A stretch of DNA of 64,000 nucleotides from Pseudobutyrivibrio sp. (GCA_017557435.1 JAFYYR010000027.1:1-64000), one strand, 5' to 3'. Shown: positions 24,534-33,656, counted from the stretch's first letter. Translations and numbers: made by a program. Notes: generated by a model from the letters alone, not told the origin.

Positions 24534-25274
24534 ATGTTAGATGAATTGATAATCAAGGAGCAGATTTGTGAAATTGGAAAGCGTATTTACAACAGAAATA
24601 TGGTGGCTGCTAATGATGGAAATATTTCTGTAAAGCTTAACGACCATGAGTTTTTATGCACTCCAACTGGTGTTTCTAAGGGATTCATGACACCAGATTA
24701 CATTTGCAAGGTGGATGAAAAGGGAAATGTAATTGAGGCCCATGAGGGATTTAAGCCATCATCTGAGATTAAGATGCACATGAGAGTTTACGAGAAGAGA
24801 CCAGATGTGGGCTCGGTAGTTCATGCACATCCAATGTACGGCACAGCATTTGCCATTGCAGGCATTCCTCTTACTCAGCCTATTATGCCGGAGGCTGTTA
24901 TTTCTCTCGGCTGCGTACCAATAGCAGAGTACGGCACACCATCCACCATGGAGATTCCAGACAATCTTGAGAAATATTTGCCTTATTATGACGCAGTACT
25001 TCTTGAAAATCATGGGGCCCTTACCTGGTCAACAGATTTGAATGCCGCATATATGAAGATGGAGTCATTAGAATTTTATGCAGAGCTTTTATACAAGTCT
25101 ACTATGCTTGGTGGACCACAGGAGTTTAGTGTGGAGAACATCAAAAAGCTATATAGGATTCGTGGAAAGTTTGGAATGACAGGCAAGCATCCTGCAGATG
25201 TTTGCTTTGATAAGGCTGCATCTGCTAATATAGATAGGACGATGCCAGGCTATGAGTATGATTTTAGCGAATAA
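24534..25274 (+). CDS. Class II aldolase (L-fuculose-phosphate aldolase-like)
   Basis: A 246-residue class II aldolase/adducin-family enzyme. Zinc ligands are visible in VVHAHPMYGTAFA and ENHGALTWS, with a likely catalytic Glu in the region PSSEIKMH. The N-terminal NDGNISVKL matches the substrate-phosphate loop of L-fuculose- or L-rhamnulose-phosphate aldolases and ribulose-phosphate epimerases. ATG 24534 follows GGGAGG. It is followed at once by a DeoR-type regulator, so it most likely belongs to a sugar-phosphate pathway regulated locally. The exact substrate cannot be decided. Confidence 0.88.
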   Translation: MLDELIIKEQICEIGKRIYNRNMVAANDGNISVKLNDHEFLCTPTGVSKGFMTPDYICKVDEKGNVIEAHEGFKPSSEIKMHMRVYEKRPDVGSVVHAHPMYGTAFAIAGIPLTQPIMPEAVISLGCVPIAEYGTPSTMEIPDNLEKYLPYYDAVLLENHGALTWSTDLNAAYMKMESLEFYAELLYKSTMLGGPQEFSVENIKKLYRIRGKFGMTGKHPADVCFDKAASANIDRTMPGYEYDFSE

Positions 25275-25327
25275 TTTTTATGGTTTGGCAGATAGGTTTT
25301 ACAAATACTCATTATTGGGGAGAGAAC

Positions 25328-26101
25328 ATGGCAGCACTTTCAATAGAACGAAAAAATATAATACTAGAGAAGCTGAACAAGGAGAAAAAGGTGGTAGTAT
25401 CGGCTCTTGCTAAGGAGTTTTCTGTGTCAGAGGAGACTATTCGTCGTGACCTTGAAAAGCTTGAAAAGGAAGGCTTTGCCATTAAAAGCTACGGCGGTGC
25501 TATCCTTAATGAAGACAATGAAAATGAAGTGCCATTTAAGCTGAGACAGCAGAGCAACAAGTCAGGCAAAATGAAGATAGCCAAGTTAGTAGCTGATTTT
25601 ATTAGTGGTGGGGAGCATATTTTTGTAGACCCAAGCTCTACTGGAGTGTCTGTCATCAAGGCCTGCGAGGAAAAAAGCAATTTGACGATTTTGACTAATT
25701 CAGTGGAGATTCTCCTGCAGTTATCAGATAGAGAGGACTACAATGTTATATCTACTGGAGGCACATTGGTACCCAATTATCTTGCCTTGGTTGGTCCACA
25801 GTGTATAGAATCCATAGAATCATTCCACGCTGATGTTGCGATCGTAAGCTGCAAGGGAATTGATATGACAAGGGGTGTCACAGATTCCAATCAGATGCTT
25901 AGCCAGGTTAAGAAGAAGATGCTTGGAAGTTCCAGCAAAAAGGTGCTTGCTGTTGATAATAGTAAGTTTGATAAGGTGGCTTTTTCCAAGATATGTCCTG
26001 TCACTGATTTTGATGTGGTGGTTACAGATGAGAAGCCAGCTAATCAGTGGATAGAGTATTTTAAGGAACAGGGTGTCATGCTTTTATATCCTGAAGGATA
26101 A
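25328..26101 (+). CDS. DeoR/GlpR-family transcriptional regulator
   Basis: A 257-residue regulator. The N-terminal winged helix (residues about 5-55) contains VSALAKEFSVSEETIRRDLEKLEKEG, whose RRDL core is diagnostic for DeoR proteins (only the motif RRDLEKLE is needed to place it). The rest is a sugar-phosphate-sensing domain with DPSSTG and DNSKFDK motifs. GGGGAGA precedes ATG 25328. It lies 53 bases after the aldolase and probably represses the shared promoter in the absence of a phosphorylated sugar; this is inferred from context. Confidence 0.92.
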   Translation: MAALSIERKNIILEKLNKEKKVVVSALAKEFSVSEETIRRDLEKLEKEGFAIKSYGGAILNEDNENEVPFKLRQQSNKSGKMKIAKLVADFISGGEHIFVDPSSTGVSVIKACEEKSNLTILTNSVEILLQLSDREDYNVISTGGTLVPNYLALVGPQCIESIESFHADVAIVSCKGIDMTRGVTDSNQMLSQVKKKMLGSSSKKVLAVDNSKFDKVAFSKICPVTDFDVVVTDEKPANQWIEYFKEQGVMLLYPEG

Positions 26102-26201
26102 GTATAGCGCTGTGAGATTAGAATAGGTATATGGTCTAAAGCTAGTTGAGCTGAATTTTTTTAAATTGGCGTCATATATTCTTACAGAATAATTTTACCT
26201 C

Positions 26202-26229
26202 TTGATAAAAACAATAAACGTGGTACAAT
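26202..26229 (+). promoter_or_regulatory. Promoter of the Pr6Pr-type gene at 26271
   Basis: TTGATA-16 bp-TACAAT about 40 bases before the start codon. Confidence 0.5.
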
Positions 26230-26270
26230 TGGATTGTACACAACTGATATTTTTATTAAGAGGTTTTTTT

Positions 26271-26951
26271 ATGAGTAATATTTCAGTTTTGCAAAAGAAA
26301 ATTAGTTATCTACTTAAAATAATAGTTTTTGTTTCTGCTGTAGTGGGAACAATTTTAAGCTATTTAGGCAGTCAAGATAGTTTTATGGGTGGCTCCAGAG
26401 TATTTATGTTTTTCACCACTCAGTCAAATATCGTCATGGCCATCATTTCATTAATTGGACTTTGCTATATGATTAGAGTAAGAGAGGCTGGTCAGGTATG
26501 GCAGGTGGTTAAATTTGTTGGGACAGTGGCAATCACACTTACTGGTGTAGTCTTTTGCTTTGTGCTGGCACCTACTCTTGGAGATGATGCATGGAACATC
26601 CAAAATGTGCTCACTCACGTGGTAGTTCCAGTATTTTCAGTGATTGATTTTTTCGTAGTAAGCACTGCATTTGATATCAAAAAGAAGAGCGTTTTCTATG
26701 TTATCATTCCACCTATTTTATATGCTATTTACGCTGGCATTGGCTACGCTAACAACTGGCAATTCGTAGAGGGTTACAACTACCCATACTTTTTCCTAAA
26801 CTGGGGCAGCAAGGCTGGCGCCTTTGGATTTACAAATGAGCTTCCATTTATGGGAACAGCATGGTGGATACTAGCACTATTTATCTTTTTGATTATTGTG
26901 GGATACATTTATTTGGTTATCGCAGATCTGTTGAGGAACAGAGAAAAGTAG
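26271..26951 (+). CDS. Pr6Pr-type integral membrane protein
   Basis: A 226-residue protein with about six hydrophobic segments. Features shared with the copy at 37037 include FFTTQSNI after helix 2, a VLTHVVVPVFSVIDFF helix, and YPYFFLNWG before the last helices. This fits the uncharacterised Pr6Pr family of six-helix membrane proteins. ATG 26271 follows AAGAGG and a T-rich stretch. It is monocistronic, with its own promoter and terminator. No function is known to me. Confidence 0.8.
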   Translation: MSNISVLQKKISYLLKIIVFVSAVVGTILSYLGSQDSFMGGSRVFMFFTTQSNIVMAIISLIGLCYMIRVREAGQVWQVVKFVGTVAITLTGVVFCFVLAPTLGDDAWNIQNVLTHVVVPVFSVIDFFVVSTAFDIKKKSVFYVIIPPILYAIYAGIGYANNWQFVEGYNYPYFFLNWGSKAGAFGFTNELPFMGTAWWILALFIFLIIVGYIYLVIADLLRNREK

Positions 26952-26983
26952 ATAACCGCCAAACGATTGCAGTCGGATAAGAG

Positions 26984-27018
26984 ACTTCCTTACTGGGTAG
27001 ACCGGTAAGGAAGTTTTT
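26984..27018 (+). terminator. Terminator of the Pr6Pr-type gene
   Basis: Perfect ten-base stem ACTTCCTTAC / GTAAGGAAGT followed by five T. Confidence 0.88.
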
Positions 27019-27028
27019 CTATGCATGG

Positions 27029-27045
27029 AAGACGTAACGTCTTGA
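27029..27045. repeat. Short palindrome in the 26.9-27.5 kb gap
   Basis: AAGACGT-A-ACGTCTT, a seven-base inverted repeat about one helical turn and a half after the terminator. It could be an operator or a small hairpin. From here to 27172 I see only A/T-rich sequence. Confidence 0.4.
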
Positions 27046-27172
27046 CATAATTAATATTCGCTGTTATATTATCTATGAATTTTGAATCATATATTCAAAT
27101 TGTAATTTCTTAACGACATTTTCGTCGCAATATTCCATTTTTATCTGATTATAAATAAGGTTTTTTCATCTA

Positions 27173-27428
27173 CTACGTGAGAAGTTGACTAATTTAGCAT
27201 CCTTACACGTAGCTCGAGCACCTAGATTTAGCAGGGACTACGTGAGAATATCTGGAAATTGAATTTTTACCACGTAGATTTTTATAGTCTAGAGAAGAGA
27301 CAGGGCAGTTATCTATAGGAATTCTACGTGTACTATTATAATTTTTGTTTGTTTCACACGTAGATGCCCTAAAAATAGGATAAAGGAACTACGCGAGAAA
27401 TTGTCTTTTTTAAGAAAAACACACGTAA
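27173..27428. repeat. Array of four 40-bp inverted-repeat units
   Basis: Four units, each exactly 40 bases long, at 27173-27212, 27238-27277, 27324-27363 and 27389-27428. Each starts CTACGTG (or CTACGCG) and ends CACGTAG (or CACGTAA). Three start CTACG(T/C)GAGAA. The interiors differ. The gaps between units are 25, 46 and 25 bases. The array ends about 95 bases before the PD-(D/E)XK-like gene at 27522. Confidence 0.85.
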
Positions 27429-27521
27429 GACAAGAGAAACAGCAACTATTCTTATAGCAATTAGGTAAAAATGGAACTTAAGAACAGTTAATTGAATAAA
27501 ACAAGAAGAGGAGTATCAGTT

Positions 27522-28319
27522 ATGGAAGATTTTAAGGATGGGCTTAAGCTACAACTAAAGGAAATAGATGGCTTGATTAACAAATCCAATAAAACGCTAT
27601 CTAGGTTAGAAGGGTTGCCAGATGTAAAAATACTAACGAGTAAGAGCAATGGCTGCCATCAATATTATTTTCTAGATAAAGAATCCGGTCAGCGAAAGTA
27701 TGCTAAGAAGGAAGAAATTACTATATTGAAAAAGCTAGCACAGAGAGATTATGAAACAGTAATTAATAAAAAGCTTTGTGCAAATAGAAAGTACCTAGAG
27801 AAATTTCTTAATCATTATGATGTTGAATCTATTAATCAGTACTATAGCAGAATGTCTAAAGCTCGGCAGGAGCTAGTTGTTCCCCTTATTGAAACAGATG
27901 AATTATATATTGAAAATTGGAAGTCTCAGACTTATACACCTATGCCATTTTTGGATGATACAGAATTTTATTCAAATAATGGAGTTAGAGTAAGGTCTAA
28001 ATCGGAACTAATTATCGCAAATTTATTGGAGCAATATGATGTTCCTTATAAATATGAGATGCCTTTATCCTTAGATGAAAATGGAATTGTTAGACCGGAT
28101 TTTATAGCTTTAAATGTTAGGCTTAGAAGTGAGTATGTATGGGAACATTTGGGAATGATGGATAATGAGGAGTATGCAAATAAAAATGTAGCAAAGGTTA
28201 ATTCATATATTCAAAATGGTTTTATTCCTGGGAAGAATATGATTCTTTCATTTGAAAGCTTAAGATGCCCAATTAGCTCACAAAATATAAAGAAGATTAT
28301 CGAAAGTTATTTATTATAA
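27522..28319 (+). CDS. Orphan PD-(D/E)XK-like nuclease-fold protein
   Basis: A 265-residue protein, mostly helical and charged in its first 150 residues. The C-terminal third has a pattern typical of PD-(D/E)XK folds: RSKSELIIANLL (helix with Glu), then RPDFIAL (Asp), then YVWEHLGMMD (Glu in place of the ExK pair), followed by a helix with NKNVAKVNSYIQNG. I recall similar unnamed proteins in Firmicutes. ATG 27522 follows AGAGGAG; the TTG at 27492 has none. Codon use is AT-rich. No methylase or partner gene is adjacent. Nuclease activity is a prediction from motif order only. Confidence 0.7.
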   Translation: MEDFKDGLKLQLKEIDGLINKSNKTLSRLEGLPDVKILTSKSNGCHQYYFLDKESGQRKYAKKEEITILKKLAQRDYETVINKKLCANRKYLEKFLNHYDVESINQYYSRMSKARQELVVPLIETDELYIENWKSQTYTPMPFLDDTEFYSNNGVRVRSKSELIIANLLEQYDVPYKYEMPLSLDENGIVRPDFIALNVRLRSEYVWEHLGMMDNEEYANKNVAKVNSYIQNGFIPGKNMILSFESLRCPISSQNIKKIIESYLL

Positions 28320-28469
28320 AGTTGACTTGATATAAATGAGTGATTTTTGCTTTGATACTTATGGACACGTGTAGTAGAATTGTGGATAAAGCTGAGGAAA
28401 ATCTATCATGTAATAAGAGTGAATAATAGCAGGCAGAAAATGATAGATCTGCATCATAGGAGGACAGAG

Positions 28470-28928
28470 ATGATTGAGTACAGAATTGCAACACTATGGG
28501 ACATTGATTTTTTGACAACATCTAGGATAGAGGTGTTAAGAGCCGCGAATAAGCTAGATGATTCAGTTGATATGAGTGAGGTGGAGCGGGAATCCAGAGT
28601 ATATTATGAGAAGGCACTGGCCGATGATAGTCACGCTGCAATTTTGGTGATGGATGATGATAAATTTGTAGGTGCAGGAGGAGTGAGCTTTTACACTGTG
28701 ATGCCTACATACCACAATCCAAGTGGCAAGAAGGCCTACATCATGAATATGTACACTAATCCTAATTATCGCAGACAAGGTATTGCCATTAAGACTCTTG
28801 AGATGCTGGTAAAAGAAGCAAAAAAGAGAGGCATTAAAGAAATAACATTAGAGGCTACTGACATGGGAAGACCTTTATACGAAAAATACGGATTTACGGA
28901 TATGCCATCTGAGATGGAGTTAATTTAA
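28470..28928 (+). CDS. GNAT-family N-acetyltransferase
   Basis: A 152-residue acetyltransferase. The acetyl-CoA binding motif is YTNPNYRRQGIAIKTLEMLV (RRQGIA is the core), and the C-terminal LEATDMGRPLYEKYGF is typical of the fold. AGGAGG precedes ATG 28470. Another GNAT gene follows 25 bases later, so the two are probably co-transcribed. The acceptor substrate is unknown. Confidence 0.88.
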   Translation: MIEYRIATLWDIDFLTTSRIEVLRAANKLDDSVDMSEVERESRVYYEKALADDSHAAILVMDDDKFVGAGGVSFYTVMPTYHNPSGKKAYIMNMYTNPNYRRQGIAIKTLEMLVKEAKKRGIKEITLEATDMGRPLYEKYGFTDMPSEMELI

Positions 28929-28953
28929 TAAGCAAACAAGGAAGGATTAAAAG

Positions 28954-29358
28954 ATGGACATTAATTACAGAGACACACATGATTTTACAAAAGAGGAACT
29001 AGAAAATCTTTTCTTATCAGTGGATTGGTCATCGGGACATTTTCCTAAAAAGCTAGTAGTTGCTATGAAGAATTTCCACACTGTTTATTCAGCGTATGAT
29101 GGAGATAAGCTAGTGGGAATGATTTGTGTTATGGATGATGGAATCATGAATGCTTATGTACATTATCTTTTGGTAAATCCTGAATATCATGGGCAGACAA
29201 TTGGAAGGACTCTTGTAGCTAAGGTAAAGGAAAAATACAAAGATTACTTGAGAATTGCTGTTATTGCTTATGATAATGAGATGCATTTTTACAAGGATTG
29301 TGGATTTGAAAAAAGTGAAGATGCATCACCTATGTTTATTACATCTCTTTGGACTTAA
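28954..29358 (+). CDS. GNAT-family N-acetyltransferase, short form
   Basis: A 134-residue acetyltransferase of a short subgroup. The acetyl-CoA loop is VNPEYHGQTIGRTLVAKV, slightly divergent (GQTIG), and the end has FYKDCGFEKSED. AAGGAT precedes the ATG weakly. It directly follows another GNAT gene. The substrate is unknown. Confidence 0.86.
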   Translation: MDINYRDTHDFTKEELENLFLSVDWSSGHFPKKLVVAMKNFHTVYSAYDGDKLVGMICVMDDGIMNAYVHYLLVNPEYHGQTIGRTLVAKVKEKYKDYLRIAVIAYDNEMHFYKDCGFEKSEDASPMFITSLWT

Positions 29359-29405
29359 GGGAAGTATTTCAGATTAGTTTTCCTTAATATAATTGCATAT
29401 AAGTG

Positions 29406-29434
29406 TTGGTGAAATCGAGTAATTAGATTATAAT
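29406..29434 (+). promoter_or_regulatory. Promoter of the GTPase-NYN gene
   Basis: TTGGTG-17 bp-TATAAT, about 58 bases before the start codon at 29492. Confidence 0.55.
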
Positions 29435-29491
29435 GATTCATAGAAAATAAATCACAGAGGCTAAGTGTGCAGGCTGTGGTTGGAGGATATG

Positions 29492-32062
29492 ATGAATTTT
29501 ACTTGGGGAATTCTTGCTCATGTAGATGCGGGCAAGACCACTCTTTCAGAATCGATTTTGTTTAACGCGAAAGCTATTGCGTCGCTAGGTCGAGTAGACC
29601 ATGGCGACGCTTTTTTGGATACAGATTCTCAGGAAAAGGATAGGGGAATTACTATCTTTTCAAAGCCTGCAGTTTTTTCTTACGGTGAAAATGAGATGAC
29701 TCTTTTGGATACTCCAGGCCATGTGGATTTTGCCACTGAAACAGAGCGAGCTCTGTGGGCACTGGATGGGGCAATCCTTCTTATCAGCGGCACAGATGGA
29801 GTGCAGCCGCACACTAGGACATTGTTTTCTCTACTTGAGAAATTTGAGATTCCAACAATCATTTTTGTAAATAAAATGGACATGGAAAATGCAGGAGCAG
29901 ACGGGCTCACTGCAAACATAAAATCAGAACTGGCAGACAACTGTGTGCCTATAGATGATGTGGAAGCAATTGCCGCTGAAAGCGAAGGCGCCATGGAGGA
30001 ATACTTTGAGACAGGAACCATTTCCGATGCTACTGTTGCAGGGTTATTTAATTCTAGGAAAATATATCCTATATTATTTGGTTCGGCCCTGAAAAATGAA
30101 GGAGTGGATGAGCTGCTTTCATTTATGTCGCTTGTGGCAAGAGATAATCAGACCAGGATGGAGGCAAAGAAAGCAGCGGAATTTGGTGCTAGAGTTTATA
30201 AGATAGAGAGACTTGGCAGAGACAGTAGACTTACATTTACTAAAATCACAAGCGGCTCCATCAAGGTAAAAGATGTGCTTCCAAATGGTGAGAAGGTAGA
30301 TCAGATTCGAGTATACTCTGGCAATAAGTATGAGCAGGTGGATGAGGCTAAGGCCTACGATATTGTGGCACTTGTTGGGCCTAAGGATACCTATGCAGGC
30401 CAGGGACTTGGCGTTGAAAATGATAGAGAAGAGCTTAGTCTGACTCCAGTTCTTCAGTATCAGATTGCATTTTGGGATGACACCATTCCTAGAGTTGCAT
30501 ATCCAAATCTTATGAATCTCAACCAGGAGGACCCATCACTAAATGTGTCCTGGGATGCAAGTTTAGAGCAGATTAAAATCAATTTGATGGGCCAGGTTCA
30601 GACTGAGATTTTGACTCAGAGAATTGAAAATGAGCTTTCTTACAAGGTAGAGTTTGTAGAATGTGGTGTGCTTTATAAGGAGACCATTGCAGCAGCTGTT
30701 GAGGGAGTGGGACATTTTGAGCCACTTCGCCACTATGCTGAGGCACACGTTTTAATGGAGCCACTTCCTGCAGGTAGCGGAATTCAGGTGGAGGCCAATG
30801 TATCAACAGACGAGCTAGCTCTCAATTGGCAGAGACTAATTGAAACTCATATTTTAGAGAAGGAACATTTGGGAGTAGCAATTGGTGCACCTGTTACAGA
30901 TGTTAAATTTACTATTGTTGGCGGCAGAGCCCATATTAAACATACAGAGGGCGGCGATTTTAGAGAGGCTACATACCGCGCTATCAGACAGGGATTGATG
31001 GAGGCTGGCACCAGGGTGCTAGAGCCATATTTTAAATTTGAGATTGTAGTGCCAGGAAATATGATTGGCCGAGTTATGACGGATGTACAAAACATGAAGG
31101 GTTCATTTGATGCCCCAAGTGAGGAGGATGGACAGTCTACACTTACTGGTAGAGCACCTGCTTCAACCATCAGAAATTACCAGGTTCAGCTGGCAACATT
31201 TACAAAGGGAGAGGGAAGAATATCTCTCATTTTCGACGGATATGATGCCTGCCACAATGAGGCTGAGGTAATCGAAGCGTCCGGATATAACCCAGATGAG
31301 GATTTAGACAATCCAGCGTCTTCAGTTTTTTGCAGCCATGGGGCAGGAGTGATTGTTCCTTGGTATGAGGTAAAGGATAAATGCCATGTGCCATGTCTGG
31401 CGGATAAAAATGCCCTAGAGGATTTTGATGAGATTCCAACTAAGCGCATGAATCATGGAGTGGATGAATGGCTTGACCCAGATGAGATTGATAAGATTCT
31501 TCACATGGCCACCCATAGTAATCACGGGAAGAATCCTAAAAAGGGCTGGCACTATGGAGATGGTGACCGCATAAGAAGAGTGGATTCTGACTACGTGTAC
31601 AAGGCACCAAAGGAGATAAAGGCCAAGGAAAAATATTTACTTGTTGACGGATACAATCTGATTTACGCTTGGCCTGAGCTAAAGGAAGTCTTGGATGTGA
31701 ATCTAGATGGAGCAAGAGGAAAGCTTCTTGATATTCTTAGCAACTACAAGGCTATGACGGATTATAACGTAATTGCGGTATTTGATGCTTATAGAGTAAA
31801 GGGCCATGAGGTGACAGCCTCGGACTATTTAAATATTCATCAGGTATTTACAGCAGAGGCCCAGACCGCAGATGCGTATATTGAGAGATTTACCCATGAG
31901 CATGGGAAAAAATATGATATCACTGTTGTCACTTCCGATGGCTTAGAGCAGGTAATCATCAGAGGTGCTGGTGCTAGACTTATTTCTTCACGAGAGTTCA
32001 TAGAGGAAGTGGAGAGAAAAGCTGTAGAGCTGAGAAATATGTATGATATCGAAATGGACTAG
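29492..32062 (+). CDS. EF-G/TetM-like translational GTPase fused to a NYN (YacP/Rae1-like) domain
   Basis: An 856-residue two-part protein. Residues 1 to about 640 follow the layout of ribosomal protection proteins and EF-G: P-loop AHVDAGKTT, switch II DTPGHVDF, NKMD, then domains II-V. The last 165 residues after a Lys-rich linker form a NYN/PIN-like nuclease domain: LLVDGYNLIYAW at the start, VIAVFDAYR, and VVTSDGLEQ with conserved aspartates. YacP (Rae1) is known to cut mRNA in the ribosomal A site in Bacillus subtilis, the site where EF-G and TetM bind. The fusion therefore suggests GTPase-guided mRNA cleavage on the ribosome, which is inference. GGAGG precedes ATG 29492. Tetracycline protection is possible but not shown. 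Confidence 0.88.
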   Translation: MNFTWGILAHVDAGKTTLSESILFNAKAIASLGRVDHGDAFLDTDSQEKDRGITIFSKPAVFSYGENEMTLLDTPGHVDFATETERALWALDGAILLISGTDGVQPHTRTLFSLLEKFEIPTIIFVNKMDMENAGADGLTANIKSELADNCVPIDDVEAIAAESEGAMEEYFETGTISDATVAGLFNSRKIYPILFGSALKNEGVDELLSFMSLVARDNQTRMEAKKAAEFGARVYKIERLGRDSRLTFTKITSGSIKVKDVLPNGEKVDQIRVYSGNKYEQVDEAKAYDIVALVGPKDTYAGQGLGVENDREELSLTPVLQYQIAFWDDTIPRVAYPNLMNLNQEDPSLNVSWDASLEQIKINLMGQVQTEILTQRIENELSYKVEFVECGVLYKETIAAAVEGVGHFEPLRHYAEAHVLMEPLPAGSGIQVEANVSTDELALNWQRLIETHILEKEHLGVAIGAPVTDVKFTIVGGRAHIKHTEGGDFREATYRAIRQGLMEAGTRVLEPYFKFEIVVPGNMIGRVMTDVQNMKGSFDAPSEEDGQSTLTGRAPASTIRNYQVQLATFTKGEGRISLIFDGYDACHNEAEVIEASGYNPDEDLDNPASSVFCSHGAGVIVPWYEVKDKCHVPCLADKNALEDFDEIPTKRMNHGVDEWLDPDEIDKILHMATHSNHGKNPKKGWHYGDGDRIRRVDSDYVYKAPKEIKAKEKYLLVDGYNLIYAWPELKEVLDVNLDGARGKLLDILSNYKAMTDYNVIAVFDAYRVKGHEVTASDYLNIHQVFTAEAQTADAYIERFTHEHGKKYDITVVTSDGLEQVIIRGAGARLISSREFIEEVERKAVELRNMYDIEMD

Positions 32063-32081
32063 GGGGGACGGGGTTAGTGGT
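32056..32081 (+). repeat. Short interspersed repeat B1
   Basis: TGGACTAGGGGGGACGGGG followed by TTAGTGGTCCA. The TAG stop of the preceding gene is inside it. It belongs to the GGACC..GACGGGG..GGTCC family seen at six sites (counting both arms of B2) between 32 and 40 kb. Confidence 0.75.
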
Positions 32082-32099
32082 CCATTTAACGCAAATATT

Positions 32100-32132
32100 A
32101 GAGTGTGTTGTTTATGCAGCACACTCTTTTTT
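32100..32132 (+). terminator. Terminator of the GTPase-NYN gene
   Basis: GAGTGTG / CACACTC stem with a further TG/CA pair, followed by six T. Confidence 0.85.
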
Positions 32133-32249
32133 GATACCTTCACGGGAAAATGAATCAATAAGGGAAGGATTGCGGAAAAATAGTTAGACAAGACTAACAC
32201 GAAGTAGTAATATGAAATCGTAAAAATGGTTCAAGTAAGGAGGAATGGT

Positions 32250-32870
32250 ATGGGAATTATAAAAAAGTTTATGAATCAAACAAGAAAACCAGAGGGATTT
32301 CTTGGAGGAATGATGCTTGATGGTATGAATAATGGCCACGCAAAAGTTGCAGACTGGGGATTATCACATCTTACAACTATTGCGCCGGAACAGATACTGG
32401 AAGTTGGCTGTGGTGGAGGAAGAAATGCATACCAGCTTTTACAAAAGTATCCATCATCAAAACTTACAGTTGTTGATTATTCAGAGACTTCTCTTGAAAA
32501 AACAAAGGCTTTTAATTCTGAAATGATAAAAAGCGGACGCTGCAAAGTTCAAAAGGGGGATGTTTCTGCTCTTAATATTGATGAGCAGTACGACCTTGCT
32601 ACAGCATTTGAAACAATTTACTTTTGGCCTGGTCTTGAAAAATGTTTTACAGAGGTGAATAAAGCCCTTAGACCTGGTGGGACATTTATGATTATCAATG
32701 AGGCAAGTGGAGATGATCAAGCTAGCCTTAAGTACGAGAAGATTGTTGATGGAATGAAGTGTCATACTGTAAGTGAAATTGAAAGTGCCCTTTCGGTTGC
32801 AGGTTTTTCAAAAATTAAAACAGAACGTCACGAAAGTAAGCCTTGGATTACTGTAATTGCTAAAAAATAA
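32250..32870 (+). CDS. Class I SAM-dependent methyltransferase
   Basis: A 206-residue methyltransferase. Motif I is ILEVGCGGGRNAY, motif II region is LTVVDYSE, and the post-motifs DLATAFETIYFWPGLEKCF and LRPGGTFMIINEA follow. This is a Methyltransf_11/25-type small-molecule enzyme; the target is unknown. ATG 32250 follows AAGGAGGAATGGT; the ATG at 32226 would place the ribosome binding site inside the coding region. The next methyltransferase starts 21 bases downstream, so they form a pair. Confidence 0.88.
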   Translation: MGIIKKFMNQTRKPEGFLGGMMLDGMNNGHAKVADWGLSHLTTIAPEQILEVGCGGGRNAYQLLQKYPSSKLTVVDYSETSLEKTKAFNSEMIKSGRCKVQKGDVSALNIDEQYDLATAFETIYFWPGLEKCFTEVNKALRPGGTFMIINEASGDDQASLKYEKIVDGMKCHTVSEIESALSVAGFSKIKTERHESKPWITVIAKK

Positions 32871-32891
32871 ATTATTATTAATGGAGGCTAT

Positions 32892-33656
32892 ATGAGTGCT
32901 GATTATAAAAATTGGATGCCAAAGGAAATGATATATGGGACTTTGGCAGGGACGGCTGTGGTAGGTGTTGTTACAGCTATAGTAGGTCTGGATTCAATAA
33001 TAGGAAAGGTGCTTTTGTTAGTTACCATACTATGTGCATTTACAGTGCTTTGGATGTATTTGATGTACAAGGCATTTTCTTATAATGGTTCAAGACAGTT
33101 GTCTAGACAAATAATAGAAGGCGTATCGTCCTATGTGAAAATTCCTGATGGAGGAGTGTGTCTTGATGTGGGATGTGGAAGCGGGGCGCTTGCAATCGCC
33201 TGTGCTAAGAAAAATCCAAATGCTGCATTTCTTGGAATTGATAGATGGGGAAAGGAATATTCTTCATTTAGCAAAGAACTATGTGAAAAGAATGCCTTGG
33301 CAGAAGGCGTATCAAATATAGTTTTTAAGCAGGGAGATGCATGTAACCTGGAATTTGCCGATGAGACATTTGATGCAATAACCAGCAACTACGTATACCA
33401 TAATATCCCAAGCAAAGACAGACAGGAATTGCTTCTTGAGACTCTTAGAACCCTTAAGAAGGGGGGAGTTTTTGTGATTCATGACATCATGTCAAAAAGC
33501 AAATATGGTAATATGGATGCGTTTATTAAGCAACTAAAAGATATGGGATACGAAGAGGTCAAGCTAATCGATACTACAAGTGGAATGTTTATGAATAAAA
33601 CTGAAGCAACTTGGATGGGGCTTTCGGGCTCTAAAATTTTGATAGGGAAAAAGTAA
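32892..33656 (+). CDS. Membrane-anchored class I SAM-dependent methyltransferase
   Basis: A 254-residue protein with two hydrophobic segments in the first 65 residues (around GTLAGTAVVGVVTAIVG and VLLLVTILCAFTVLWMYL), followed by a cytoplasmic methyltransferase domain with motif I CLDVGCGSGALAIACA and FLGIDRWG. The post-motif region is FDAITSNYVYHNI. GGAGG precedes the ATG. It lies directly behind another methyltransferase gene and convergent to the PPTase gene, with only two bases between stop codons. The membrane anchor suggests a lipid or membrane-bound substrate; this is inference. Confidence 0.88.
   Translation: MSADYKNWMPKEMIYGTLAGTAVVGVVTAIVGLDSIIGKVLLLVTILCAFTVLWMYLMYKAFSYNGSRQLSRQIIEGVSSYVKIPDGGVCLDVGCGSGALAIACAKKNPNAAFLGIDRWGKEYSSFSKELCEKNALAEGVSNIVFKQGDACNLEFADETFDAITSNYVYHNIPSKDRQELLLETLRTLKKGGVFVIHDIMSKSKYGNMDAFIKQLKDMGYEEVKLIDTTSGMFMNKTEATWMGLSGSKILIGKK

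Noticed and set aside
27173..27428. CRISPR array
   Set aside because: Only the ends of the 40-base units are shared, the units are inverted-repeat bounded with different interiors, the gaps are unequal, and no cas gene is nearby.
29492..32062. Acquired tetracycline resistance gene (tetM/tetW)
   Set aside because: The GTPase part is related, but the protein is longer, carries a NYN domain, and shows no mobile-element context. Resistance cannot be claimed.
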